NCBI GenBank assembly: GCA_011525845.1
Contig: WYBP01000008.1
Location: forward strand, 124,001 to 188,000
Source of the DNA: Gemmatimonadaceae bacterium
GTDB taxonomy: Bacteria; Gemmatimonadota; Gemmatimonadetes; Gemmatimonadales; Gemmatimonadaceae
Length of the DNA stretch: 64,000 nt
Direction of reading: 5' to 3'
The position numbers were made by a program, and so were the translations under genes. The notes beneath the pieces are model-generated. The model had not been told where the DNA came from and made no database searches. It saw only the letters and a list, made by a program, of their open reading frames with translations. Shown here one piece after another: positions 1-8,611 of this stretch (its first letter is position 1; every line of letters starts with the position of its first letter).

Positions 1-1
1 G

Positions 2-2374
2 ATCGCGCTGCGCAGCGAGGGGACGTCGTTCACCGGGGCCTGGACGCCGGCACGCAGCGAGGTCTGGAACTGGGAGGCGAAGGGGCTCCGGCAGGAGATC
101 GCGGACCTCCCCAGCGCGCTCGAGATCGAGGTGCTGGAGGATTCGGTGCCGCGCGTGGAGATCCTGGCGCCGGTGGGCGAGGTGCTCGTCGGCATGACCG
201 ACCGCGTCGGCGTGGAGCTCCTCGCACAGGACGACCACGCCCTGGTCGGCGTCTGGATGCGCCGGTGGGTGGTGGACGCGGCGGGGAAGGCCACGGAGCC
301 GCAGGACTTCCCGCTGAGCGACGTGCGCGAGAGCGAATGGGTGGGCGGGGCGGTGCAGGACCTGGCGCGGCTCCGGCTCGAGCCGGGGGCCACGGTGCAC
401 CTGGTCGCGGTGGCGCGCGATGCGGCGCCGGGGGGCGCCGAGGCGCGCGAGGGGCGGAGCCGCACGCTGGTGCTGCGCGTCCCGACCGCCTCGGAGGAGC
501 GCACCGCGGCGCGCGACGCCGGAGAGGCCGCGGTCGCCGCGGCCAACGCCGCCGCCCGCGCCCAGGCGCAACTCGCCGAGAAGACGGAGACCGCGTCGCG
601 CTCGCGGACGGACCGCAACACCGGCGCCCAGCCCAACAGCGCGCAGGGGGGCGAGCAGCCGCGGGACCGCAATGGGATGGCGTACGAGAACGCGGAGCAG
701 GCGCGCGAGATCGCCGAGCAGCAGCGCGCCCTGCAGGAGCGGGTGCAGGGGCTGGAGGAGGCCGCGCGCGAGATGGAGGATCGGCTGCGCAAGGCGGGGG
801 CGCTCGACACGGCGCTCGCCCGGCAGCTGCAGGACGCGCAGCGCCTGCTCCGCGAGGCGATGACGCCCGAGATGGCCGAGGCGCTGGCCAAGCTCGAGGG
901 GTCCACGCAGCAGCTCGACGGGGAGCGCACGCGGCAGTCCCTCTCCGACCTCGCGGCGCAGCAGCAGCGGCTGCGCGAGGCGCTCGAGAAGAGCGCGCAG
1001 ATGCTCAAGCGCGCCGCACTCGAGGGCTCGATGGAGACCCTCAAGGACGAGGCCCAGGAGCTCGCGGACCAGCAGCGCGAGTTCGCCGACAGCGCCGCGC
1101 GCGCCCCGACCGACGCCGAGAAGGCGCAGGCCCTCGCGAACCGCACGCGCGACCTCTCGAAGGCGATCGAGTCGCTCAAGGAGCGGCTCGAGCAGGAGCG
1201 CGCGAACACCGGCGCGCAGGGCGCCGAGCGCGCCAGCGACGAGGCGCGGCGCTCGGAGGCGGCGCTCGAGGAGGCGCTCAAGCAGGCGCAGGCCGCGCGC
1301 GCCCAGCCCCAGACCGTCACCGAGCGGCAGCGCGCGCAGGCCGGCGCGCAGCAGGCCGCGGAACAGGCGGCGCAGGCGATGCAGGACGCCGCGCAGTCAC
1401 TGGAGAAGGCGCGGAGCGGACAGGTCTCCGAGTGGAAGGGCGAGCTCACGGACGCGCTCGACCGCTCCGTGCAGGAGATGCTGCAGCTCGCCAAGGAGCA
1501 GGACGCGCTCGCCGAGCAGGCGCAGCGGAACCCGAACGATCCCAACCTGCGGAGCCAGCAGGCCGCGCTGCAGCAGGGCGTGCAGACCGCCCAGCAGCGG
1601 CTCGAGGAGGAGGGGAAGAAGTCCGCGCTCGTCTCGCCGCGGACGCAGCAGATGATGGACCAGGCGCAGCAGCGCGTGGAGCAGGCGACGCGCGAGGCCG
1701 CGCAGGCCCAGCGGGGCCAGCAGTCGCAGGCGATGCAGGAGGCCGCGAACTCGCTCCGGCAGGCCGCGGCCCAGCTCACGCGCGACCGCGAGCGCGCCGC
1801 GTCCGCGCAGTCGGCGTCCGGCCTGCCGGAGCTGATGCAGCAGCTGCAGCAGCTCGCGCAGCAGCAGGGCCAGCTGAACGGCCAGATGCAGAGCCTCTTC
1901 CCCGGCGGGCAGTCGCAGCAGGCGCGGCAGGATGCGCTCGACCAGGCGGGACGCTCGCAGGCGCGCGAGCTGGCGCGGGCGCAGCGCGAGGTGGCGCGCC
2001 AGCTCGACGAGGTCTCCGACGCCGACCCCACGGGGCGCGCGCAGGAGCTGGCACGCGAGGCGCGCCTCCTGGCCCAGGCGCTCGACCAGGGGGCGGTGGA
2101 CCCCGCCACGCAGGCGCGCCAGGAGCGGCTCTTCCGCCGGATGCTCGACGCGGGCCGCTCGCTCGAGCAGGAGCAGCGGGACGAGACCCAGCGGCGTGAG
2201 TCGCGCGCCGCGCGCGGCATCGAGCGCTTCACCCCGGCCGGTGGCCCGGCGCGCGGGAAGGACGCCGAGCGCTACACGGTCCCCACCTGGGAGGAGCTCC
2301 GCGGCCTGAGCGCCGAGGAGCGCCGCCTCGTGATCGAGTACTTCCGCCGACTGAACGCCGAGCGCACGCCGTGA
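2..2374 (+). CDS. DUF4175-like coiled-coil membrane-associated protein (5' truncated)
   Basis: The reading frame is open from the left edge, so the N-terminus (probably with the membrane helices) lies outside. The visible ~790 residues start with a short beta-rich segment (about residues 40-160), followed by about 500 residues dominated by Gln, Ala, Glu and Arg that read as a long coiled coil, and end with a short conserved-looking tail (EELRGLSAEERRLVIEYFRR). Large Gln/Ala-rich proteins of this type (DUF4175-like) sit downstream of MoxR/DUF58 genes in Bacteroidota and related phyla; that upstream context cannot be seen here. The stop overlaps the GTG of the TPR gene (GTGA), so the two are translationally coupled. 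Family assignment is from overall architecture only; a structural envelope role is inference. Confidence 0.6.
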   Translation: MALRSEGTSFTGAWTPARSEVWNWEAKGLRQEIADLPSALEIEVLEDSVPRVEILAPVGEVLVGMTDRVGVELLAQDDHALVGVWMRRWVVDAAGKATEPQDFPLSDVRESEWVGGAVQDLARLRLEPGATVHLVAVARDAAPGGAEAREGRSRTLVLRVPTASEERTAARDAGEAAVAAANAAARAQAQLAEKTETASRSRTDRNTGAQPNSAQGGEQPRDRNGMAYENAEQAREIAEQQRALQERVQGLEEAAREMEDRLRKAGALDTALARQLQDAQRLLREAMTPEMAEALAKLEGSTQQLDGERTRQSLSDLAAQQQRLREALEKSAQMLKRAALEGSMETLKDEAQELADQQREFADSAARAPTDAEKAQALANRTRDLSKAIESLKERLEQERANTGAQGAERASDEARRSEAALEEALKQAQAARAQPQTVTERQRAQAGAQQAAEQAAQAMQDAAQSLEKARSGQVSEWKGELTDALDRSVQEMLQLAKEQDALAEQAQRNPNDPNLRSQQAALQQGVQTAQQRLEEEGKKSALVSPRTQQMMDQAQQRVEQATREAAQAQRGQQSQAMQEAANSLRQAAAQLTRDRERAASAQSASGLPELMQQLQQLAQQQGQLNGQMQSLFPGGQSQQARQDALDQAGRSQARELARAQREVARQLDEVSDADPTGRAQELAREARLLAQALDQGAVDPATQARQERLFRRMLDAGRSLEQEQRDETQRRESRAARGIERFTPAGGPARGKDAERYTVPTWEELRGLSAEERRLVIEYFRRLNAERTP

Positions 2375-4098
2375 GTCGCCGCGGGCTGCGCGCGGTCGCG
2401 GCGCTCGTCGCCGCGGCCGTGACGGGGGCGACCCTGGGCGGCGCGCCCCTCCGTCCGCTCGCCGCGCAGGAGGCGCCCGGCACCGCCGCGATCGTCTCGC
2501 GCGCGCTCGAACACGAGTCGGCGGGCCGGAACCGCGAGGCGATCGACAGCTGGCGTGCGGCGCTCGCCTCGGGCGTGGTGATCCCGGCGGCGCTCGGCCT
2601 CGAGCGCGTCTTCTCCCTGCTCGCGCAGGAGGACTCGCTCCTCGTGATGTTCGACACGCTCGTGCCGCGCTACCCTCGGGAGCTGCAGCTGCGCGCGGCC
2701 CAGTTGCGCACGCTGATCACGCTCGGGATGAACACCCAGGCCCAGGTGGAGTTCGGCAAGTGGCGCGCGCTCGCCCCCACGGATGTCGCGCCCTACCGCG
2801 AGTACGCGCGCGTGCTGCTCTTCAACAACCGCGCGGCCGCCGCGGACACGGTGCTCCGCCTCGCGACCGAGACCCTCGGCAGCACGCGGGCCCTCGTGCT
2901 CGAGACCGCGCAGATGCGCTCGGCGCTCGGCCTCTGGAAGGACGCCGCCGAGTCCTGGCGGGAGGCGATGCGGGACGAGCCGTACTACGAATCCGCCGCG
3001 GTCTTCTCGCTCTCGCCCACGCCGCGCGACCTGCGCGACCTCGTGCGGCGGGAGCTCGGCGTGCCGGGCACCCCCCTCGGCGCGCTGCAGGCGCTCGCGC
3101 TCCTCGAAGTGCAGTGGGGCGCGCCGCGCGACGGATGGCGGGTGCTCTCGGCGCTCCCGCCCTCGGACACGGTCGTCGCCATCTGGCGGCAGTTCGCCGA
3201 CGAGGTGCAGCGGGTGCGCGCCTGGGCGGCGGCGCGCGATGCGCTGGGCGCGATCCACCAGGCGCGGCCCGACGGAGCGACCGCCGTGCGGGCCGCGGCG
3301 GCCGCGCTCGCGGCGGATGACCCCGTCGCCGGGCTCCGGCTCGCGCGCGAGGCCGCGGCGGCGCTCCCCGACTCGATCGCGCTCGCGGACGCGCTCCCGC
3401 TGGAGCTCGACGCGCTCGCCCGCCTGGGCCGCGCGAGCGAGGCCGTGCGGGTGCTCGCGAAGGCGCGCCCCGCGCTCGGCGCCGAGGGCGCGCGGCCGCT
3501 CGCGCGCCACATCGCGTGGGCCTGGATCCGCGCCGGGGACGTGGCGCGGGCGCGGGAGGCACTCAAGGACGCGCCGCTCGCGGCGGAGGACGCCGTCTCC
3601 GGATGGCTCGCGCTCTTCGACGGCGACCTCGACGGTGCGCGCGTCGCCCTGCGCAACTCCGAGAACCCGGGGCAGGACGTGATCTCCGCGCTCTCCCTGC
3701 TCAACCGCACGCGCGAGTCGCGCAGCGCGGCGATCGGCCAGGCCTTCCTCGCCCTCGCCAAGGGGGACTCCGTGCAGGCCGCCCAGCGTTTCGAGCGCGC
3801 CGCCGCCGACCTCGCGGACGCGGCCCCGCTGCTCCTCGCACTCGCGGCAAGGATCGAGACCGCGCGCCGGGACGAGGAGCGATCCCTCACGCTCTGGAAG
3901 CGCGTGGCCGCCGAGCATCCGGAGTCGCCGGAGGCCGCGGAGGCGGACCTCGAGTGGGCGCGCGGGCTGCGGCGGCGCGGGGACATCCCGGGTGCGCGGG
4001 AGCGCCTCGAACACCTTATCCTGACATATCCTTCGAGCGCGCTCGTTCCCCAGGCGCGCCGTGAACTCGACACCCTGCGCGTGGGCGCGGTCTCATGA
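2371..4098 (+). CDS. exported tetratricopeptide-repeat protein
   Basis: The 575-residue product has a cleavable signal peptide (SRRGLR, hydrophobic Ala/Val stretch, then PLAAQE) followed by helical repeats rich in Ala, Leu, Arg and Glu across its length, consistent with degenerate TPRs. The clearest TPR-like units are near the C-terminus (WKRVAAEHPESPEAAEADLEW and the repeat after it). GTG start, overlapping the upstream stop by 4 nt; its own stop overlaps the ATG of the next gene (ATGA). The tight three-gene arrangement suggests a periplasmic scaffold acting with the coiled-coil protein before it and the secreted protein after it. No enzymatic motif was seen. Confidence 0.7.
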   Translation: MSRRGLRAVAALVAAAVTGATLGGAPLRPLAAQEAPGTAAIVSRALEHESAGRNREAIDSWRAALASGVVIPAALGLERVFSLLAQEDSLLVMFDTLVPRYPRELQLRAAQLRTLITLGMNTQAQVEFGKWRALAPTDVAPYREYARVLLFNNRAAAADTVLRLATETLGSTRALVLETAQMRSALGLWKDAAESWREAMRDEPYYESAAVFSLSPTPRDLRDLVRRELGVPGTPLGALQALALLEVQWGAPRDGWRVLSALPPSDTVVAIWRQFADEVQRVRAWAAARDALGAIHQARPDGATAVRAAAAALAADDPVAGLRLAREAAAALPDSIALADALPLELDALARLGRASEAVRVLAKARPALGAEGARPLARHIAWAWIRAGDVARAREALKDAPLAAEDAVSGWLALFDGDLDGARVALRNSENPGQDVISALSLLNRTRESRSAAIGQAFLALAKGDSVQAAQRFERAAADLADAAPLLLALAARIETARRDEERSLTLWKRVAAEHPESPEAAEADLEWARGLRRRGDIPGARERLEHLILTYPSSALVPQARRELDTLRVGAVS

Positions 4099-5408
4099 GA
4101 GTCGTCCGGATCGACCCGAGGAAGCTGGCTCGCGGTGTCGCGCGCGCGTGCGCGATCGCCGCGCTCGCGGCCGCGTCGGCGGCGGCGCTCGCGCGTCCGG
4201 CGCATGCCCAGCACCTCCTCGTCCCGATGGACGACGCGCAGACCAACCACCTGAAGGCGTACGGCCTCACCTTCGGCGCGATCGGCGACGGCGCGCGCAG
4301 CGAGTGGCTGCTCAACTACCGCGGCGGGAGCTTCCTCCTCCCGGACCTCCCCGCGCTGCGGCGGCAGGCGGCACTCGCCGGGGTGAGCTTCGAGGCGGTG
4401 GACGGCGCACGGCTCGTCGCGCTGCGCCGCGAGATCGCCGAGGGGAACATGGACGCGGTGCCGCTCGAGAAGGCGCCGCGCATCGCCGTCTACACGCCAC
4501 CCGACGCGCCCCCCTGGGACGACGCGGTGACCCTCGCCCTCGTCTATGCGGGGATCAAGTACACCTCGATCTGGGACGACGACGTCCTCGACACGGACCT
4601 CTCGCAGTTCGACTGGATTCACCTGCACCACGAGGACTTCACGGGGCAGCAGAACAAGCTCTTCCTCGGCTTCCGCGACGCGCCCTGGTTCGTGCAGGCG
4701 CGCGAGCGCGACCTCGCCACCGCGCGCCGCCACCGCCTCGCGGACATCCCCGCACTTAAGAAGGCCGTGGCCGACCGGCTGCGGGGCTTCGTCGAGCGGG
4801 GCGGGTTCCTCTTCGCGATGTGCGGGGCCACCGAGACGCTCGAGCTCGCGATCGCCGGCAAGGATGTCGACATCGCCGGCCCGTACTCGGACGGCTCGGC
4901 GATGGACCCCGATGCGGACGCGAGGATGGACTGGTCACGCACCTTCGCCATGCAGGGCGCGCGCCTCGAGATGGCCGGCGGCGTGAATGCCATGAGCGAC
5001 ATCGACGGGCACCAGGTGAACGTCCCCTCGCGGCGGCAGCCGCTCGGCACCTTCACGCTCTTCGGCTTCTCGGCCAAGTTCGACCCCGTCGCCACGATGC
5101 TCGTGCAGGACCATCGCACGGTGATCCGCGACTACTACGGGGTGACGACCTCGTTCGCGCGGAAGGTGCTCAAGCCGGGCGTGACGATCCTCGCGCACGA
5201 GGAAGGAGCGCCCTGGGTGAAGTACATCCACGGCAGCTACGGCCGCGGGTCCTGGACCTACCTCGGCGGGCACGATCCCGAGGACCCGCAGCACAACATC
5301 GGTGCGCCGCCGACCGACCTCTCGCTCCATCCCAACTCGCCGGGGTACCGGCTGATCCTCAACAACGTCCTCTTCCCGGCCGCGAAGAAGAAGCCGCTGA
5401 AGACCTGA
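4095..5408 (+). CDS. secreted AsnB-annotated protein with glutamine-amidotransferase-like fold
   Basis: The 437-residue product begins with a signal peptide ending PAHAQ, followed by LLVPMDDAQTNHLKAYG, a motif typical of exported proteins that databases call 'asparagine synthetase B' in Bacteroidota. No asparagine synthetase ATP-binding domain is visible. The middle has FVERGGFLFAMCGATETLE, which resembles the Cys-containing nucleophile elbow of class I amidotransferase/ThuA-like folds, and the C-terminal half holds GRGSWTYLGGHDPEDPQH. Export plus the lack of a synthetase domain argue against real asparagine synthesis. It is the last member of the coupled DUF4175-TPR-AsnB-like set. True function unknown; the name should be treated as inherited annotation. 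Confidence 0.6.
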   Translation: MRVVRIDPRKLARGVARACAIAALAAASAAALARPAHAQHLLVPMDDAQTNHLKAYGLTFGAIGDGARSEWLLNYRGGSFLLPDLPALRRQAALAGVSFEAVDGARLVALRREIAEGNMDAVPLEKAPRIAVYTPPDAPPWDDAVTLALVYAGIKYTSIWDDDVLDTDLSQFDWIHLHHEDFTGQQNKLFLGFRDAPWFVQARERDLATARRHRLADIPALKKAVADRLRGFVERGGFLFAMCGATETLELAIAGKDVDIAGPYSDGSAMDPDADARMDWSRTFAMQGARLEMAGGVNAMSDIDGHQVNVPSRRQPLGTFTLFGFSAKFDPVATMLVQDHRTVIRDYYGVTTSFARKVLKPGVTILAHEEGAPWVKYIHGSYGRGSWTYLGGHDPEDPQHNIGAPPTDLSLHPNSPGYRLILNNVLFPAAKKKPLKT

Positions 5409-7987
5409 TGGCGGGTCGCGGCGCGCCACCGGCGGGCGAGGCCGCGGCGGACGCGCGGCGCGCGCCGAGCGCCCGCGACCCGCACGGGGAGACCTCACGG
5501 ATCGCGAGCGGCGCGGCGGCCGCGATCCGCTCCGCCATCCGGCTCGCCGGGGGCCGCGAGGTCTGCTTCGTCTGCACTTCGGACGCCGAGGGGGTGGTGC
5601 AGACCGCCCGTGTCGCCGCGCGCGGCGACGTGCGGAGCGTGCTCGCGCTGCCCGGGTTCGCGAACCGCGGCGAGCTCCTGCTGCACAACCACCCCAGCGG
5701 ATGGCTCGAGCCCTCGGGCGCCGACCTCGAGGTGGCCGCGCGCCTCCACGACGACGGCATCGGCTTCGCGATCATCGACAACGAGGCCTCGCGGCTCTAC
5801 GTGGTGGTCGAGGTCCCGGCGCCGAAGCCGCGCGTGGAGCTCGCCCCCGGGGACGTCGCCGGCGTGCTCGGCCCCGGCGGGCCGGTGGCGCGGGAGCTCG
5901 GCCGGTACGAGGACCGCCCGAGCCAGCGCGAGATGGCACGGCTCATCGCCCAGCTCTACTCGCGCGGTGGCGTGGGGCTGATCGAGGCCGGCACGGGCGT
6001 CGGCAAGTCGCTCGGCTACCTCGTGCCCGCGCTGCGCTGGGCCGCCGAGAGCGGGGAGCGGACCGTGGTGAGCACGAACACCATCACGCTCCAGGAACAG
6101 CTCACGGGGAAGGACCTCCCCTTCCTGGAGACGGCGCTCACGGACCAGAAGGTCCGCTTCGCCCTGCTCAAGGGGTGGCGCAACTACCTCTGTCTCCAAC
6201 GGCTCGAACAGGCGCGGCTGCAGGCGCCGGCGCTCTTCGACGAGGGGGCCACCGACGAGCTCGCGATGCTCGAGGCGTGGGCCGAGCGCACCACGGATGG
6301 CTCGCTCGCCGACCTGCCGACGCCGCCGCGGCACGAGGTGTGGGACGAGGTGGCCGCCGAGGGGGACCTCTGCACGCGGCTCCGGTGCCCGCACTTCGAC
6401 GTTTGCTTCGTGTTCAAGGCGCGCCGCTACGCGGCGCAGGCCGACGTGGTGGTGGTGAACCACCATCTCCTCATGGCGGACGTCGCCGTGCGCCGCGCCT
6501 CGCAGCGCTGGGACGAGGCGGCCGTGCTCCCGGCGTACAAGCGCCTGATCGTGGACGAGGGGCACCACCTCGAGGACGCCGCGGCGGCCCACCTCGGGCA
6601 GAGCGTCTCGCGGCGGGGGCTCGAGCGGCTCTTCGCGCGGCTCGAACGCCGTGGCAAGGGACTCCTCCCGGCGCTGGAGCGCGCGCTCGGGCGCAGCACC
6701 GACCTCCTCAGCGTGGCGAGCCTCGACCTGGTGCAGGCGCGGCTCGTACCGGCGCTCGCGGCCGCACGCGAGAAGAGCGCGCTCCTCTGCGACCTGCTCA
6801 CGTCGTGGGTCGGCGCGCAGCGGGAGCACCAGGTGCGGCTCACCGAGAGCTTCGACGACGACCCGATCTGGCGCGCCGGACTCGGCGCCGCACTCGACGA
6901 CCTGCTCGCCGAGGTGGAGCTGCTCAGCGACGGCCTGCGGATGGTGCGCGAGCGCCTGGAGACGGACGAGCGGCGCGCCGAGGAGCTCGCCCCGCTGCTC
7001 AACGAGGTGCGCGGCGTCGCGCGGAGGCTGCAGACCTCCGGGGAGGCGCTGCGGGCGGCACTCCGGCCGGCGAGCAGCGGGCCGCCGCGGGTGCGCTGGC
7101 TCGAGATGCGGGGCGGGGAGGGGAACGTGGGGGCCACCGCCGTCCCGCTCGACCTCGCGCCGGTGCTGCGCGAGGACCTCTTCCGGCGCGTGGAGACGGC
7201 GATCGTGACCAGCGCGACGCTCGCGGTCGGCGACGGATTCCAGTTCATGACGCAGCGGCTGGGACTCGATGACGAGGCGCTCGAGCCGATCACGGCATCC
7301 CTCGCCTCGCCGTTCGACTACTCGCGGCAGGCGATGCTGGCGATCCCGAGCGACTTCCCCGCGCCGAACGCGGACGGCGCGGGGCACCTCCGCCGCACGC
7401 TGGAGGCCGCGGAGGACCTCGTGACCTTCGCGGGAGGCGGCGTGTTCTGCCTCTTCACGAGTCACCGCGACGTGAAGGAGGCCGCGCGCACCCTGCGTGA
7501 GAAGGGGATCGCCGGCCGGCACCTGCTGCTGGTGCACGGCGAGGCGCCGCGGGACGACCTCCTCCGCCGCTTCCGCGACCACGGAGATGCCGTGCTGATC
7601 GGCACGGCGAGCTTCTGGGAGGGCGTGGACGTGCCCGGGCGTGCGCTCCGCGGGCTGCTGCTCGCGAAGATCCCCTTCCGCGTTCCCTCGGAGCCGATCA
7701 CGGCGGCGCACTGCGAGGCGCTGGAGGCGGAGGGGAAGGACGCGTTCCGCGAGTACATGATCCCGCACGCCGCGCTGCGCCTCAAGCAGGGATTCGGTCG
7801 CCTGATCCGCACCGCCACCGACCGCGGCGCCGTGGTGATCTGCGACCCGCGCGTGGTAACGAAGTCCTACGGGCGGCGTCTGATCGAGGGACTCCCCCCG
7901 GCGGCGCGGATCCAGGGGCCCTGGGTGATGCTGCGGGACGAGCTCGCGGCGTTCTACCGGCAGACCGATTCCACCCTGACGGGGTAG
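5408..7987 (+). CDS. dinG: JAB/JAMM domain-DinG family Fe-S ATP-dependent helicase fusion
   Basis: The 859-residue protein combines two modules. Residues about 45-135 carry a RadC-like JAB/MPN domain with an intact metal-binding signature H93-N-H95-x7-S103-x2-D106 (HNHPSGWLEPSGAD), with E51 as a candidate catalytic Glu. From about residue 165 it is an XPD/DinG superfamily-2 helicase: Walker A GTGVGKS (195-201), four Fe-S cysteines (C262, C322, C327, C333), a DEGH box (383-386), and the C-terminal motifs SFWEGVDVPG and QGFGRLIR. DinG helicases unwind 5'-tailed DNA, D-loops and R-loops. ATG 5408 overlaps the preceding stop by one base; the frame stays open upstream into another gene, but nothing supports an earlier start. 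The helicase call is very safe; the role of the JAMM domain is open. Confidence 0.93.
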   Translation: MAGRGAPPAGEAAADARRAPSARDPHGETSRIASGAAAAIRSAIRLAGGREVCFVCTSDAEGVVQTARVAARGDVRSVLALPGFANRGELLLHNHPSGWLEPSGADLEVAARLHDDGIGFAIIDNEASRLYVVVEVPAPKPRVELAPGDVAGVLGPGGPVARELGRYEDRPSQREMARLIAQLYSRGGVGLIEAGTGVGKSLGYLVPALRWAAESGERTVVSTNTITLQEQLTGKDLPFLETALTDQKVRFALLKGWRNYLCLQRLEQARLQAPALFDEGATDELAMLEAWAERTTDGSLADLPTPPRHEVWDEVAAEGDLCTRLRCPHFDVCFVFKARRYAAQADVVVVNHHLLMADVAVRRASQRWDEAAVLPAYKRLIVDEGHHLEDAAAAHLGQSVSRRGLERLFARLERRGKGLLPALERALGRSTDLLSVASLDLVQARLVPALAAAREKSALLCDLLTSWVGAQREHQVRLTESFDDDPIWRAGLGAALDDLLAEVELLSDGLRMVRERLETDERRAEELAPLLNEVRGVARRLQTSGEALRAALRPASSGPPRVRWLEMRGGEGNVGATAVPLDLAPVLREDLFRRVETAIVTSATLAVGDGFQFMTQRLGLDDEALEPITASLASPFDYSRQAMLAIPSDFPAPNADGAGHLRRTLEAAEDLVTFAGGGVFCLFTSHRDVKEAARTLREKGIAGRHLLLVHGEAPRDDLLRRFRDHGDAVLIGTASFWEGVDVPGRALRGLLLAKIPFRVPSEPITAAHCEALEAEGKDAFREYMIPHAALRLKQGFGRLIRTATDRGAVVICDPRVVTKSYGRRLIEGLPPAARIQGPWVMLRDELAAFYRQTDSTLTG

Positions 7988-7996
7988 ATTGAGAGG

Positions 7997-8611
7997 ATGA
8001 CACGTCCAGGAAAGGTGGTCTGCGTCGGCCGCAACTATCGCGAGCACGCCAAGGAGATGGGGAACGAGGTGCCGACCACGCCGCTGGTCTTCCTCAAGCC
8101 TCCGTCGTGCGTTGTCGCCTCCGGCGACGCGATCGTCCTCCCGAACGGGATCGGCCGCGTGGACTTCGAGGGGGAGATCGGGTTGGTGATCGGCAAGCGG
8201 CTGCGGAAGGCGTCGCCGGCCGAATGCGCCGCAGGGATCCGCGGGGTCGTGGCAGTGAACGACGTGAGCGCGCGCGACCTCCAGAAGAGCGACCCGCAGT
8301 GGTGGCGGGCGAAGGGGTACGACACCTTCGGGCCGATCGGGCCGGAGCGGGCCGGAACGCCCGACCTCTCAGCGCTCGAGGTGGTCTCGCGAGTAAACGG
8401 TGTGGAGCGCCAGCGGGGTCATAGCAGGGACATGATCTTCCCGATCGCCGACCTGCTGGCCTTCATCACGTCGGCCATCACGCTGGAGCCGGGTGACGTG
8501 GTGGCGACGGGGACGCCGGAAGGCGTTGGTCCTCTCAAGGCGGGAGATGAGGTGGAGATCGAGGTCGTGGGGTGGAGCACGGTGAGGAACCGGGTGGTGG
8601 CGGACGCGTGA
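7997..8611 (+). CDS. fumarylacetoacetate hydrolase (FAH) family protein
   Basis: The 204-residue protein covers the FAH catalytic fold. It has VCVGRNYREHAKEMG at the N-terminus, the metal-ligand segment DFEGEIGLVIGK, the VNDVSARDLQ motif and the C-terminal signature LEPGDVVATGTPEGVGPL. This short single-domain form resembles YcgM/FAHD1-type enzymes, which act as oxaloacetate decarboxylases or acylpyruvate hydrolases with Mg2+. The exact substrate cannot be read from sequence. It starts 9 nt after the helicase gene and its stop overlaps the next gene's GTG (GTGA), so it belongs to the same transcript. Confidence 0.9.
   Translation: MTRPGKVVCVGRNYREHAKEMGNEVPTTPLVFLKPPSCVVASGDAIVLPNGIGRVDFEGEIGLVIGKRLRKASPAECAAGIRGVVAVNDVSARDLQKSDPQWWRAKGYDTFGPIGPERAGTPDLSALEVVSRVNGVERQRGHSRDMIFPIADLLAFITSAITLEPGDVVATGTPEGVGPLKAGDEVEIEVVGWSTVRNRVVADA

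Noticed and set aside
265-2199. Long Arg/Gly/Ala-rich frame overlapping the first coding region.
   Set aside because: High-GC shadow frame; its composition is that of GC-rich noise and it lies wholly inside the coiled-coil gene.
4095-5408. Calling this gene a true asparagine synthetase.
   Set aside because: There is a signal peptide, no N-terminal Cys amidotransferase start and no ATP-pyrophosphatase domain; the name is only used because related entries carry it.
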